Assembly (NCBI GenBank): GCA_021736575.1
Contig: JAIPFP010000025.1
Location: 1-40,562 of the forward strand
Direction of reading: 5' to 3'
Source of the DNA: Pirellula sp.
Lineage (GTDB): Bacteria; Planctomycetota; Planctomycetia; Pirellulales; Pirellulaceae
Length of the DNA stretch: 40,562 bases
How positions within the stretch are numbered: position 1 is the stretch's first letter; every line of letters begins with the position of its first letter. The notes beneath the pieces are model-generated. The model was not told where the DNA came from. It saw only the letters and a program-made list of their open reading frames with translations, and did no database searches. This document shows, in pieces, positions 17,427-27,031 of the stretch. The translations under genes and the position numbers were made by a program.

Positions 17427-18758
17427 CTATCGCAGGCAGTAGATGGCATCGGAGGATCGAACCAGCAGCGATTGATTTGCGATCGCCGGGGTCGACCAAA
17501 AGACTTCGTCTGCCGAACCGATCTGAATCTCAGACTCGACCTTGAACTCGGACGTCGCACTCATTACGAGAAGTTTGCCCGATTCGTTGATCAAGTAAAT
17601 CGTATCTCCCACAGCGACCGGACAGCCGGCTGCCAACGTTCCACCTGGCAAGCGTGCCCGAAACAGCTCTTTGCCGTCCCGTTTATTGTAACAAGTGGCT
17701 GTGTTTCCAAAGAAATAGAGCCGTTCGCCAATCACAATTGGCGAAGGCATTCCGGCTCCGCTTTTGGTATTCGACCAAAGGATAGCCGGGCTCGTTTCGG
17801 CCCCATTGGCAAGTGTTAAATCCCCCTTCTGTCCAGGTGCTACAGCCATAATGGGTGCTCGACTACCAGGGCTAGATGTACCCATATAGAGTCCGCTTTT
17901 GTCGGCTACCACGGAACAAGAAAAAGAAGTATCCAATCCCCCGACTCGCCATTTTTCTGAACCCGTTTGCGGATCGTATCCGATGACCATACCCTTGCCC
18001 GCAGCTACGATTTCCATCGCTCCGTTGTTCATCCAAAGCACGGGCGTGCTCCAGGCAGTTCCGGCGGATCGATCGGCTTGCCAAAGTGTTTTTCCATCTT
18101 GGGCGTCCATGCAAACGAGCTGAGCAAACTCGTCATTGTAGAGCTGAACGAACAGCTTTCCCTCGTACAGTACTGGCGATGAACCGGTTCCAAAGTCGTT
18201 CGACAGTTTCTGAACGCTCAGTTCCTGTTTCCAAAGTGGCTTTCCGCTGTGATCATATGCAGCCATCGCGCCGACCGAACCAAACCAAACGTAAACCGCA
18301 TCGTTCGAGGCTGCTGGAGTTTCGGTTGCATACGTGTTGGATGCATGCTTGCCGTATTTGGGGATCGCTTCGGCTACGGTCTGCTCCCAAAGGATACTGC
18401 CCTTTTCGATGTCGAGGCAAATCAGTTTCCATTGAAGCGGGTCCTTGGGGGCTGGGGCTCGGCCCATTGTGCTTGGATCCATTGCACCCGCCATCATTCC
18501 TTTCGGTCGGTCGGGCGTCTTAGAGACAGCCGTCGTAACAAAAACCTTGTTGCCCACAACCACAGGTTGCGACCAGCCGGTCCCTGGCAATTGTGTTTTC
18601 CAAGCTACCGACGCCCCATTTGGCGATGCCTTGAGAGGTTCTCCAGCGGACACGCTCATCGCGAGCCCACCTCGAAATTGGCTCCAATCCTCAGCGGATG
18701 CCGCAGACAAGACAAAGGGAACAATCGCCGCAAAGCCAAAGAATGGAATGAGTTTCAT
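17427..18758 (-). CDS. Secreted PQQ-type beta-propeller protein
   Basis: The 443-residue exported protein has a signal peptide (about 1-22, VLSAASAED). The blade motifs are of the PQQ/BamB-like kind: WKTQLPGTGWSQPVVVGNKV, LICLDIEKGSILWEQ, AAYDHSGKPLWKQ, VCMDAQDGKTLWQ, IGYDPQTGSEKWR, CYNKRDGKELFRA. No EF-hand insert is present, unlike the relative at 7733-9157. It starts with DWSQFRG, the usual opening of planctomycete WQxFRG propellers. No dehydrogenase active-site residues are visible, so a binding or scaffold role in the envelope is more likely than redox catalysis. It is a single gene and its partners are unknown. Confidence 0.85.
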   Translation of the reverse strand: MKLIPFFGFAAIVPFVLSAASAEDWSQFRGGLAMSVSAGEPLKASPNGASVAWKTQLPGTGWSQPVVVGNKVFVTTAVSKTPDRPKGMMAGAMDPSTMGRAPAPKDPLQWKLICLDIEKGSILWEQTVAEAIPKYGKHASNTYATETPAASNDAVYVWFGSVGAMAAYDHSGKPLWKQELSVQKLSNDFGTGSSPVLYEGKLFVQLYNDEFAQLVCMDAQDGKTLWQADRSAGTAWSTPVLWMNNGAMEIVAAGKGMVIGYDPQTGSEKWRVGGLDTSFSCSVVADKSGLYMGTSSPGSRAPIMAVAPGQKGDLTLANGAETSPAILWSNTKSGAGMPSPIVIGERLYFFGNTATCYNKRDGKELFRARLPGGTLAAGCPVAVGDTIYLINESGKLLVMSATSEFKVESEIQIGSADEVFWSTPAIANQSLLVRSSDAIYCLR

Positions 18759-18897
18759 GAGGGATACGTCGCTTGGGTAGATGGGAAAAAAACAAATTCG
18801 GGAAGCGCATGATAGAATACCGGTCGGTCAAGCGGGGGGGGCATTAAGTATTATTCCCAGCTTAAGGCGATCGGCAGACCAAAAACTACCACGTAGC

Positions 18898-18946
18898 ACA
18901 GGCTGCCAGCCTGTAATAGTCTAAAAAGAACAGGCTAGCAGCCTGT
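18898..18946. repeat. Two copies of a 17-base palindromic repeat
   Basis: ACAGGCTGCCAGCCTGT (18898-18914) and ACAGGCTAGCAGCCTGT (18930-18946) both have 7-base arms, ACAGGCT/AGCCTGT, around a 3-base centre. A third copy lies at 20955-20971. They occupy the gap between the beta-propeller gene and the signal peptidase remnant. Confidence 0.7.
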
Positions 18947-19016
18947 GTTACGGGTATATCTCAAGCTGCCGCTCGCTTAACAAGCTGCAGATTGGAAACA
19001 CCCTGCATTAGAATCA

Positions 19017-19480
19017 ATGTTAGTGACAAACCGAATGACTGAAATGGGAGGCATAACACCCGCAACAAAGCGTCTACCCTTGATTGCCGCTTTGCTAAGT
19101 CTCATGGGAGGCCCAATCGGTCAAGTTTACGCGGGGCGATTTCGACGAGCCTCGTTATGGTGGATTTTTGAGCTTTTGCTTTCGTTTGGTGCAGCGGTTG
19201 GATTGGCACAAACGGGCGTAAGCCAAGGGTTATTCATCGCAATCGTCGGAATTTGTCGCCTGCTTATTTGGGAGGATCATCGATGTGTTTTTTTCTTGGT
19301 GACAATCGATTTTTTGCCGCCGACAGCAGAACGATTGGCCCAATCCCTATGGCGGATGTGGTTGGTATTCCGAACAACTTATTCTGGTCTCGCGACTACA
19401 GCTTCAGCACCAATCGTGGCCCCCTAAAAGCTACCGCAGGCAAATTCAGATGGGACCGATTCGGAATGTCCTTTCGATGA
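19017..19480 (+). pseudogene. Collapsed signal peptidase I gene
   Basis: Two frames together recall a type I signal peptidase. The first frame (from 19017) gives a membrane N-terminus, LPLIAALLSLMGGPIGQVYAG then FRRASLWWIFELLLSFGAAV, typical of planctomycete forms. The other frame (from about 19253) gives the C-terminal box: FFLGDNRFFAADSRTIGPIP, then MADVVG and a final RWDRFGMSFR. GDNR...DSR is the conserved box E of the family. The catalytic Ser and Lys region between these parts is missing and the frame changes near 19250-19285, so a deletion has joined the ends. It cannot be an active protease. Confidence 0.6.
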
Positions 19481-19520
19481 TTCGGCCCAAAATCGTGCGA
19501 AAGGCGCCCCTAATTGATCG

Positions 19521-20837
19521 TTACAGAATCTCAACGACGCCCTCTCCGATTTGTTTTTTCGCGACGGCAGCAAGCTGCTTTAGCGGTTGCATTTGTTCCG
19601 GTGACAGAAAGGAATGATTGAGCCCTTGCATGTAGCCTAGGGCCTTGCGAGGGCGCTGGTCTTGTAGCCAGATCTTGACGAGCAACAACTGGATCGAGAA
19701 TCGGTGCTCGTCGAATGTCTCGATGTGCCGTTCCATCAACGGGATCGCTTCGGCGTAACTCTTGGCTCGAAGCAGGCCTTGAATAACACGGTATAAGTCG
19801 TTTTGCTTCCAACCGACCGTCGCATTCGAGGCGGCGATACGATTCTGAAGCTTTACTGCTAGCGAAAACTCACCTTGATCAATGGCTTGTTCGACTTGTG
19901 CTTGCAACTGCCGGCCCTGTACCCCTGGATCCGATACCAGGTTTGCCTTGATGTTCTCGGCATGGAGCTTGGCAGCGGCCTTTTTCTCGCGGGCTCGAAC
20001 TTGGTCGCGTCCAACCGTGGACTCGCCGCCAGTCTTTCCATTCAAAAACGAAAATAGATCCCAGCCTTCGCAATCCACGTAGCCCAATCGAACCATCCCC
20101 AAACCTATTGGCAGCGCCACCACAAATCCCATAATGTGCAGCAGTTCGGAACTCATGGTAAAACCTTGAAGCCCAAAGAAGATTAGTTCTTGGGCTAAAA
20201 AGAAAAAACCATACATCAAGATCGAGATCTCAAACATCAACGGCTGCATGCCGAACCAACTCACAATGGTGAATTCATTGGCTGGTGCCCAAGCCACGCA
20301 GAGCGCCAACAGCCCGAAAATCGCCGCCGAGGCACCGAGTGCTTCTCCCTCCCAACCGATCACGATGGAACTCAACTGCAGCACGAAGCCATAAAGAGTT
20401 CCAATACCCAGGTACAATAGTGAGAAGAGATAGGGCCCAACTTTCCCCTCGACGATGAGCCCGAAAGCCCAAAGAAAAACCATGTTCCCAATCAGATGCA
20501 TCCATCCCGCGTGCATGAAGTTGTTCGTAAGCCATTGCCAAGGTTGAAAGGTACCGAACTCGACGGAAAACGTCGAAACCCAGCCACCTTGCTTCTTTTT
20601 AGGCTTCAACGACTCAACGAAGACTTGGATCGCTTCGTCGTTGTTGTTGAATCGCTGGAGTTCATGATCTAGCTCATCTTCGTTTTTGAACACCTGACCA
20701 TCCGGAGCTTGCAGAGAAACGTCCGGAGGCGTTGGGTTCGCACAAAAAGCAATAAAGCACACGACATTGATGACTATCATCGCTACCGTTGCGATTGGGT
20801 AGTGATAGATCGGAGCATCGGTTGAGATTGGAATCAT
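19521..20837 (-). CDS. Rhomboid-family intramembrane serine protease with a C-terminal repeat domain
   Basis: The 438-residue membrane protein has rhomboid motifs in order: the HAGWMHLIGNMVFLWAFG stretch (His 114, Asn 118), the nucleophile motif GASAAIFG (Ser 170), and the partner His in ELLHIMGF (His 234). Most rhomboids read GASG at the nucleophile, and here the last Gly is Ala. An insert of about 60 polar residues after the first membrane helix (35-95) faces outside the core. After the membrane part (about residue 260), a soluble tail with AEAIPLMERHIE and PRKALGYMQG looks like TPR-type helices. It cleaves membrane proteins by family; substrates are unknown. It is a single gene, divergent from cysS. 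Confidence 0.85.
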   Translation of the reverse strand: MIPISTDAPIYHYPIATVAMIVINVVCFIAFCANPTPPDVSLQAPDGQVFKNEDELDHELQRFNNNDEAIQVFVESLKPKKKQGGWVSTFSVEFGTFQPWQWLTNNFMHAGWMHLIGNMVFLWAFGLIVEGKVGPYLFSLLYLGIGTLYGFVLQLSSIVIGWEGEALGASAAIFGLLALCVAWAPANEFTIVSWFGMQPLMFEISILMYGFFFLAQELIFFGLQGFTMSSELLHIMGFVVALPIGLGMVRLGYVDCEGWDLFSFLNGKTGGESTVGRDQVRAREKKAAAKLHAENIKANLVSDPGVQGRQLQAQVEQAIDQGEFSLAVKLQNRIAASNATVGWKQNDLYRVIQGLLRAKSYAEAIPLMERHIETFDEHRFSIQLLLVKIWLQDQRPRKALGYMQGLNHSFLSPEQMQPLKQLAAVAKKQIGEGVVEIL

Positions 20838-20951
20838 AGGCTTAGTTTGAACGGCGTTGGATTCTCTGAAAGTACTCCGTATTCTAGTTCAAATCTAGTT
20901 CAAACTTGGTTTTGATTCCTACCACGAGCTTTGTGTCAACTGGTAAGCCGT

Positions 20952-21007
20952 AGAACAGGCTGCCAGCCTGTTCTTTGATTGACAGCCCTGGCAGCCCTGG
21001 CAGGGCT
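20952..21007. repeat. Palindromic repeats between rhomboid and cysS
   Basis: AGAACAGGCTGCCAGCCTGTTCT (20952-20974, given here as AGAACAGGCT-GCC-AGCCTGTTCT) is a longer copy of the palindrome at 18898. A second element, AGCCCTGGC twice then AGGGCT (20984-21007), follows directly. Confidence 0.65.
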
Positions 21008-21173
21008 ATCCTACGAAAATCGGCAAACCATTGTCGTTCAGGGCCCATTCAAACCGAAAGTGAGTTCCATTTACCTACCATCCTCGATTACCTACCATCC
21101 AAGATTGCTCGAGATTTGCTAGAATTAAGTTTCCTTGTTCTTTCCGTCCTTTTTCAACTGCAACCGCAACGCC

Positions 21174-22775
21174 GTGACTACCAACACGATTCGAATTTAC
21201 AACACGCTCACGAAGAGCAAAGACGTTTTTCAAACAATCCAACCAGGCAAAGTCGGCATGTATCTTTGCGGCCCGACGGTCTATGCAGAAGCGCATATTG
21301 GCCACATGGTCGGGCCTGTCATTTTTGACACGATTAAGCGATTCCTCGTTTACTGTGGTTATGAAGTGACTTGGGTCGTCAACATCACCGACGTCGACGA
21401 CAAACTGATCAACAAATCTCGCGAAAAAGGGATATCCATGTTCCAACTCGCGACTTCCATGACGGCGGATTATCTTGCCAATCTCCAGTCGCTGGGCGTC
21501 GATCAAATCGATCACTTGCCCAGAGCGACAGACAATATGGATGAGATCATTCGATTCGTTCAGGAATTGATCGAAAAAGATTTCGCATATGTCAATGGAG
21601 GGGACGTCTTCTTCGACGTATTGAAGGATAGCGAGTACGGTCGCTTGAGCAACCGTTCGGTCGACTCGCAACAAGGCGAAGGAGGCGATGCCGCTTCCCG
21701 TAAACGTTCGCCTGGAGATTTCGCACTTTGGAAATCAGCCAGAGCCGATGAGCCAAGTTGGGCAAGCCCTTGGGGACTCGGTAGACCCGGCTGGCACATC
21801 GAGTGCTCTGCCATGAGCCGCCGTATTCTCGGCAAGACATTCGATATTCACGGCGGTGGTTTGGACCTAGTCTTCCCGCACCATGAAAATGAACTAGCAC
21901 AAAGCCGATGCTGCCACGGACAACCAATGGTGACTTACTGGCTACACAACGGTTTGATGCAAGCGGCCGAAGCCAAAGGAAAAGTGGGCGGAAAGAACGA
22001 TCGCGATGAAGCCACCCATGTAAATCCCACAGGCGTTTCTCCTGCGCTGACCAACAGCGCCGAAACCAAAATTTCGCGTAGCAAAGGTGCAGGTGGGTTG
22101 GCCAAGTTGATCGAAAAACACACCGGCGAACGGATTCGTTTCTTCCTGCTGCGTTCCCATTATCGTTCTACAACACTCTTCGGAGACGAACAGTTAGCCG
22201 AGGCAGGTGCATCCCTTGAAGCGTTTTACCGCTTGATTCAGCGCTTCGAAAGGATCTCGGGACTGTCGTTCTATGACGCGACCAGTTTGAAAACCAACAA
22301 AACTCGAAGCGAGTTCGTTGCTCCGGAATCCAGCAACGAAACCATTCGCGAAGTCGTTCGCTTGCGAGAGGCTTTTCTGACCAAGATGGATGACGATTTC
22401 AATACGGGTGGCGCCACCGGTGACCTGTTTGAAATGGCTCGTTCCTTAAACCGATTCATCGATTCGGAACGGCTTGAAGAAGCAGTGGGTCGCACGCAAC
22501 CTAACCTCGACTTGTTTGCGCAGGGAATGGGGATACTCAAAGAGATGGGTGCCATTCTAGGAATCTTTATGAAACCTCCTAAGCAGTCCAGTAACAGTGA
22601 AGACTCGACCGAGATTCTGGACGGATTGATGAAGCTGCTCATCCAAGTAAGAACCGAGGCAAGGACCAAGCGTGATTTCGCGATGTCCGATTCGGTACGC
22701 AACGGCCTCACCGCTATTGGCATCACACTGCAAGACGGCAAAGAAGGAACGACCTGGTCCATCGAGCGTAGCTAA
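21174..22775 (+). CDS. cysS: Cysteinyl-tRNA synthetase
   Basis: CysS is a class I enzyme that charges tRNA-Cys. From the GTG at 21174 it has 533 residues. A TTG at 21135 would add 13 residues, but [14 protein letters not shown] looks like the natural beginning. Family motifs are MYLCGPTVY (zinc-ligand Cys 32), HIGH at about 41-44, [19 protein letters not shown] and [11 protein letters not shown] (other zinc ligands), and the KMSKS-type loop as KISRS at about 299. Between HHENE and KISRS there is an insert rich in Lys, Gly and Thr ([19 protein letters not shown] and on), longer than in the common enzyme. The C-terminal helical part ends with [12 protein letters not shown]. The stop codon overlaps that of the convergent ABC gene. 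Confidence 0.95.
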   Translation: MTTNTIRIYNTLTKSKDVFQTIQPGKVGMYLCGPTVYAEAHIGHMVGPVIFDTIKRFLVYCGYEVTWVVNITDVDDKLINKSREKGISMFQLATSMTADYLANLQSLGVDQIDHLPRATDNMDEIIRFVQELIEKDFAYVNGGDVFFDVLKDSEYGRLSNRSVDSQQGEGGDAASRKRSPGDFALWKSARADEPSWASPWGLGRPGWHIECSAMSRRILGKTFDIHGGGLDLVFPHHENELAQSRCCHGQPMVTYWLHNGLMQAAEAKGKVGGKNDRDEATHVNPTGVSPALTNSAETKISRSKGAGGLAKLIEKHTGERIRFFLLRSHYRSTTLFGDEQLAEAGASLEAFYRLIQRFERISGLSFYDATSLKTNKTRSEFVAPESSNETIREVVRLREAFLTKMDDDFNTGGATGDLFEMARSLNRFIDSERLEEAVGRTQPNLDLFAQGMGILKEMGAILGIFMKPPKQSSNSEDSTEILDGLMKLLIQVRTEARTKRDFAMSDSVRNGLTAIGITLQDGKEGTTWSIERS

Positions 22776-24082
22776 AGCGATTGCGTTTTCCAATCCAACC
22801 GGGGCCGGATGACTGGGCCATGCCAGGATCCGGTGTACTCTTGACGCATCGCCCCCGTGTCATGAACCAAAAACGACAAAACCGATTCCTGTCGCAATGA
22901 TGTCACGCCAACCTCGGGACCAATCAAGACGCTGATGAAATAACGTGTGTCATTGAGGAAGTTCGCAGGAATGCGGCATTCGCTGCGATACATGCCGCGC
23001 GGATGCGGTTTGCCAAACCAAGGATCGGGCGAGACGCTCATCGAGGGGGCGTTTGCCGACCAAAATACATACGCTCCAGTTTCGTCCTTGACCTGGATCT
23101 GAATACTGACTTTGGCATTGTTGGACAAGACTTTGTAGTCGACGGCGACCACGATCTCTCGGTCGATATCGACTTCGCCGGTCGGAGCATCGATTCCATT
23201 GCCTCGGACGACGACGGCTTGCAACCGGACTTCGCTTGAACTGGGTGCCGATTCATCATCCCCCCAACTTCGTCGACCACCCCCGCTTTGAGAATCGGAC
23301 AAATACTGTTCAATGATGCTCTCGGGTGCGCCATCTGCCACGATTTTTCCGCTTTGCATCAACACGGCTCGGCGGCATAGATTTGCTACCGCAGATAGAT
23401 TGTGCGAAACAATCAGAATGGTTCGACCTTGATCGCCAAGCTGACTTGCTTTACCTAAGCACTTGCGTTGAAAGGCTTGATCGCCGACGCTGAGTACTTC
23501 GTCGATGATCAAAACATCTGGTTCTAAATGCGCAGCAACCGCGAAGGCAAGTCGCACCGCCATTCCGCTTGAATAGCGTTTCACGGGTGTGTCTAAAAAC
23601 GAATCAATCTCCGCAAAGGCAACAATCTCGTCAAAACGGCGCCTGATTTCGGTCCGAGGCATCCCCAAGAGTGCTCCATTGAGAAAGACGTTCTCGCGGC
23701 CCGTTAACTCAGGATGAAAGCCGGTGCCAACCTCCAACAAACTACCCACCCGACCTCGCACACCCACCCGGCCTTGAGTGGGCGTCACGATGCGAGAAAG
23801 TATCTTGAGAAGCGTGCTCTTGCCTGCTCCGTTGCGGCCAACGATGCCAACGATATCGCCTGTCTGAATGGACAAATCTATGTCTCGCAATGCCCAAAAC
23901 CATCCATCCTCCAACTGCTGCGTGGGAGAATCGCTGCGAGAACTTGGCTTGCGAGCAGGGGATTGGCGTAACCATTTCACAACATTCGACGCAATCGCTT
24001 CGGTCAGTCGACCGTATTCATTTGCAGTTCCCAAACGAAATCGCTTGCATACTTTATCTAGGTGAATCGATTCGATGCTCAT
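22772..24082 (-). CDS. ATP-binding protein of a Wzt/TagH-type polysaccharide exporter
   Basis: This is the ATPase half of an ABC exporter for a surface polysaccharide or lipid-linked glycan. Walker A is GRNGAGKST, the signature is YSSGM (usual for the Wzt/TagH branch in place of LSGGQ), and Walker B is [12 protein letters not shown], followed by VSHNL. After about residue 270 an extra domain ([18 protein letters not shown], then [14 protein letters not shown]) matches the Wzt C-terminal carbohydrate-binding domain that recognises the finished chain. I chose the ATG at 24082 ([11 protein letters not shown]), two bases after the permease stop, rather than the longer frame to 24127. The partner is the permease just upstream. 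No glycosyltransferases lie nearby. Confidence 0.9.
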   Translation of the reverse strand: MSIESIHLDKVCKRFRLGTANEYGRLTEAIASNVVKWLRQSPARKPSSRSDSPTQQLEDGWFWALRDIDLSIQTGDIVGIVGRNGAGKSTLLKILSRIVTPTQGRVGVRGRVGSLLEVGTGFHPELTGRENVFLNGALLGMPRTEIRRRFDEIVAFAEIDSFLDTPVKRYSSGMAVRLAFAVAAHLEPDVLIIDEVLSVGDQAFQRKCLGKASQLGDQGRTILIVSHNLSAVANLCRRAVLMQSGKIVADGAPESIIEQYLSDSQSGGGRRSWGDDESAPSSSEVRLQAVVVRGNGIDAPTGEVDIDREIVVAVDYKVLSNNAKVSIQIQVKDETGAYVFWSANAPSMSVSPDPWFGKPHPRGMYRSECRIPANFLNDTRYFISVLIGPEVGVTSLRQESVLSFLVHDTGAMRQEYTGSWHGPVIRPRLDWKTQSL

Positions 24083-24084
24083 CG

Positions 24085-24948
24085 CTAGATCCGATCTGCG
24101 AGCTGTTGATCGGCATGTTGGAACCACGACAGTCCACTAAAAAAAACGAGGGCCGTGATGGCGGCAGCTATCGCCATTCCAACGCTACTCGGCAGCGGTG
24201 TCCCCATGATTGCCCATCGAAGCAAGCCCACACAAGTCGCGATCGGGTTGGCTTCGTACAACCATAACCATTTCTCGCTGAGCACATGCCGAAGGCGTTC
24301 GACATCGTACACAATCGGCGAGATGAACATACCCAATTGCATGACAAACGGCAGTGCATACCCCACATCGCGATAATGAGCATTGAGCGATGAGAGCCAA
24401 GCGATACAGCCCGCGCAGAACACAATCAGCCAAGCCGCGATAGGAATAGCAAGCCAAACCGTGCTCCAAACGACAGCGGTCCCTGTCATCCAACAAACCG
24501 GTATTAGCAATAACGAGCCAATCAAAAAATCAAAGGTCGCACACAATAAACTCGCAAGCGGTAACAAAAGTCGTGGGAAGTAAATCTTGGTTACGACGTG
24601 GCGATAGTTCACCAGCGAACCTGTGGCGTCTCGAAAGCTGCTCGATACCAGTTGCCAACAGAGCATCCCAGTCAAAACGATTGGCGCATATGCAACGTTG
24701 GAACTGCCTGCATTCGTGCCCAACACGGAAAAGAGACCCATGAAGATAAGCATGCCCATGATGGGTTGTAGCAAGACCCAGAGAACGCCCACCACAACTT
24801 GTCGATATCGAATCAACAAGTCTCTCAGAAAGAAGCTGTAGAGCAACTCTCGCATTCGCCAAACTTCGCTCAACTGGCCGAAACCAAACGAATCGGTTGG
24901 GCCATAGTACTGCATCGTCGGTATGGGTTCGTCATCGCTGGCTATCAC
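24085..24948 (-). CDS. ABC-2 type permease of a Wzm/TagG-type polysaccharide exporter
   Basis: The 287-residue membrane protein has six or so predicted spans, typical of the Wzm/TagG permease. RELLYSFFLRDLLIRYRQ followed by VLWVLLQPIMGMLIFMG is the conserved N-terminal pattern, and FISPIVYDVERL with the YEANPIATCVGLLRW stretch lies near the C-terminus. It should form the membrane channel with the ATPase that starts 2 bases after its stop. The GTG at 24948 lies 6 bases after the argS stop. The alternative ATG would give MQYYGPTDSFG. The exported substrate is unknown. Confidence 0.9.
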   Translation of the reverse strand: MIASDDEPIPTMQYYGPTDSFGFGQLSEVWRMRELLYSFFLRDLLIRYRQVVVGVLWVLLQPIMGMLIFMGLFSVLGTNAGSSNVAYAPIVLTGMLCWQLVSSSFRDATGSLVNYRHVVTKIYFPRLLLPLASLLCATFDFLIGSLLLIPVCWMTGTAVVWSTVWLAIPIAAWLIVFCAGCIAWLSSLNAHYRDVGYALPFVMQLGMFISPIVYDVERLRHVLSEKWLWLYEANPIATCVGLLRWAIMGTPLPSSVGMAIAAAITALVFFSGLSWFQHADQQLADRI

Positions 24949-24954
24949 TTGATT

Positions 24955-26937
24955 CTACATCCGTTCTACGGTCCCAATACCCAAAAGCTCTAGACCTTTT
25001 TTAAGTGTCAAGCCAGTCAAGTCCGTCAACCTCAATCGCGACAAAACGGTTTCCGGCGACTCGGCTTTAAGCACAGGACATTGTTCGTAAAAACTGCTGA
25101 ACATTCGAGCCGTCTCAAACAGATACTCGGTTACCATATTGGGTAAGTAGTCGCACATCGATTGAGTCAGCATGTCTTCAAACCGCAACAATTGCAAGCC
25201 AAGGGTCAACTCGGGTCCCGCAACCAAATCCAGCATAGCCGAATTCAATTGGTCGGATGTGGTACCCTCGGACTCCGCTTTGCGAAGAATACTGCGCGTG
25301 CGAGCATAGGAATACTGGATGTAGGCGGCAGTATTGCCCTCAAGCTGAACCATTTTGTCCATGTCAAAAATGTAGTTGCTAGTTCGATTGTGGCTTAGGT
25401 CAGCATACTTGATCGCACCGATTCCAACGGTTTCTGCGATGGTGCGTTTCGCTTGTTCGGTAAATTCAACACCTGAGCTATTGAGGCGGTCCGGATTGCA
25501 AACCACTTGCCAAGCCCGTTCGACCGCTTCGTCGAGCAACGATTCCAAACCGACCACCGTTCCCGAACGCGTCTTGAATGGCTTCCCATCGTTACCTAAT
25601 ACCGTTCCAAAACAGACGTGATTCAACTCGGTATGATTGATGCCTATTTTGCGAAGCACATCAAAGAGTTTTTGAAAGTGTTCGCTTTGTCGATGGTCGA
25701 CAACGTAGAGCGACACGTCGGGTTCGAACTCGCGCTCTCGGAAAACGGCCGTGGCGATATCCGTGGTCGCATACAGATAGGCGCCATCTTGCTTGCGAAC
25801 AATCATCGGTGCTTCGTACCCGTCCAGGAACAAGCAGATTGCACCATCGCTTTGCACCGCGAGCGATCGAGCAAGCAAGTCCTCAACCACCCCGGGCAAC
25901 AAATCATGGTAATAACTTTCGCCGTATTCGTAGTCAAACTGAACATTGAGTCGGCGATAGACGCTATGAATCTCGGCCTTGCAATTCGGTAGAAAGTCTT
26001 CCCAAAGCTTGATGTTTTCCGCATCGCCTTCATGCAGCTTGGAAGTCTCTCTGAGAACGCGACTGTTCAAGTCCGGATGCGCATTTGCAACGGCTAGAAA
26101 CGCTGGGTTATGCTGAGACTCCGCCACAGATTCTTTTGCCTTAACAAGTTCGTCGTGGGCTTCTCGGACTTGGTTTTCTGCATTGGCCACTTCCTTTGCC
26201 AGCTTTTTATCCTTGGGGGATGCGTCCGATTTCTGCTTCGCAAGGGCAACTTTTTGCTCTGCTTTCGGTAAAGCTAACTCCAGCTTCGGAATGTTCCCGA
26301 GCGCATTTTGGTAGCCGATGATGTTTTGGACCATTCGGTAGAGTCTGCTCAACTCCGCCACAGGAGCCTTCGCGAACGCATCGTCATCGCGAAAGTGCTT
26401 GTAACCATAAATGATCATTCCAAACTGAGTTCCCCAATCGCCGAGATGATTGTCCGTTATGACATTGTGCCCTAGGAACTTGAGGATCTTGGCGATCGAG
26501 TCTCCAATGACGGTTGAGCGAATGTGCCCAACGTGCATCGGCTTGGCAACGTTGGGCGAGGAGAAGTCAATGACAACCGTCTTGGGGACTGCGACCTTGG
26601 TAACGGCTAGACGTTCAAGGTCCGCAAATGCTTCGGTCAAGCAAGCAGCGATCCATTTGGGTGAAAGCCGCAAATTGACATATCCCTGTCCCGCGATGGT
26701 AACGGACGAACAGATGTCGGAAAGGTCGACTTGAGAAACGATTTCTTCGGCAATCGCCAACGGTGGTTTTCCAAGCTTTTTTTGCAGAGGCATGGCAACG
26801 TTGGCTTGATAGTCTGCATGCTGAACTTCGCGAGATGGAACGATTCGGTCAAGCGCGGCAAGCAAGGCAGTTGGGTCGTCGATCCACGCAGCCAAAACAG
26901 GGGCGAATCTCGAACGGATGAGTGATAATACTCGCAT
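24955..26937 (-). CDS. argS: Arginyl-tRNA synthetase with a coiled-coil insert
   Basis: ArgS is a class I enzyme that charges tRNA-Arg. The 660-residue protein has the N-terminal additional domain (about 1-100), the HIGH motif as KPMHVGHIRST, then DNHLGDWGTQFG, and the second loop as FKTRSGTVV, where the KMSK sequence is replaced as in most ArgS. C-terminal anticodon-binding helices run to YIQYSYARTRSILRK and on. A Lys/Glu/Ala-rich stretch around residues 210-260 (PKDKKLAKEVANAENQ and on) predicts a coiled coil that interrupts the catalytic domain and makes the protein longer than the usual 550-590. The start MRVLSLIRSRF lacks a good Shine-Dalgarno. The exporter genes follow at once on the same strand. 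Confidence 0.95.
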   Translation of the reverse strand: MRVLSLIRSRFAPVLAAWIDDPTALLAALDRIVPSREVQHADYQANVAMPLQKKLGKPPLAIAEEIVSQVDLSDICSSVTIAGQGYVNLRLSPKWIAACLTEAFADLERLAVTKVAVPKTVVIDFSSPNVAKPMHVGHIRSTVIGDSIAKILKFLGHNVITDNHLGDWGTQFGMIIYGYKHFRDDDAFAKAPVAELSRLYRMVQNIIGYQNALGNIPKLELALPKAEQKVALAKQKSDASPKDKKLAKEVANAENQVREAHDELVKAKESVAESQHNPAFLAVANAHPDLNSRVLRETSKLHEGDAENIKLWEDFLPNCKAEIHSVYRRLNVQFDYEYGESYYHDLLPGVVEDLLARSLAVQSDGAICLFLDGYEAPMIVRKQDGAYLYATTDIATAVFREREFEPDVSLYVVDHRQSEHFQKLFDVLRKIGINHTELNHVCFGTVLGNDGKPFKTRSGTVVGLESLLDEAVERAWQVVCNPDRLNSSGVEFTEQAKRTIAETVGIGAIKYADLSHNRTSNYIFDMDKMVQLEGNTAAYIQYSYARTRSILRKAESEGTTSDQLNSAMLDLVAGPELTLGLQLLRFEDMLTQSMCDYLPNMVTEYLFETARMFSSFYEQCPVLKAESPETVLSRLRLTDLTGLTLKKGLELLGIGTVERM

Positions 26938-27031
26938 TAGGCTGCAACAAAATAGGTTTATTCAGGGGTTCAAACGTCCAGAAACATATCCCAAGACCAC
27001 GAAATCTTCTAGCCTGGATCGATTCTGGAGT

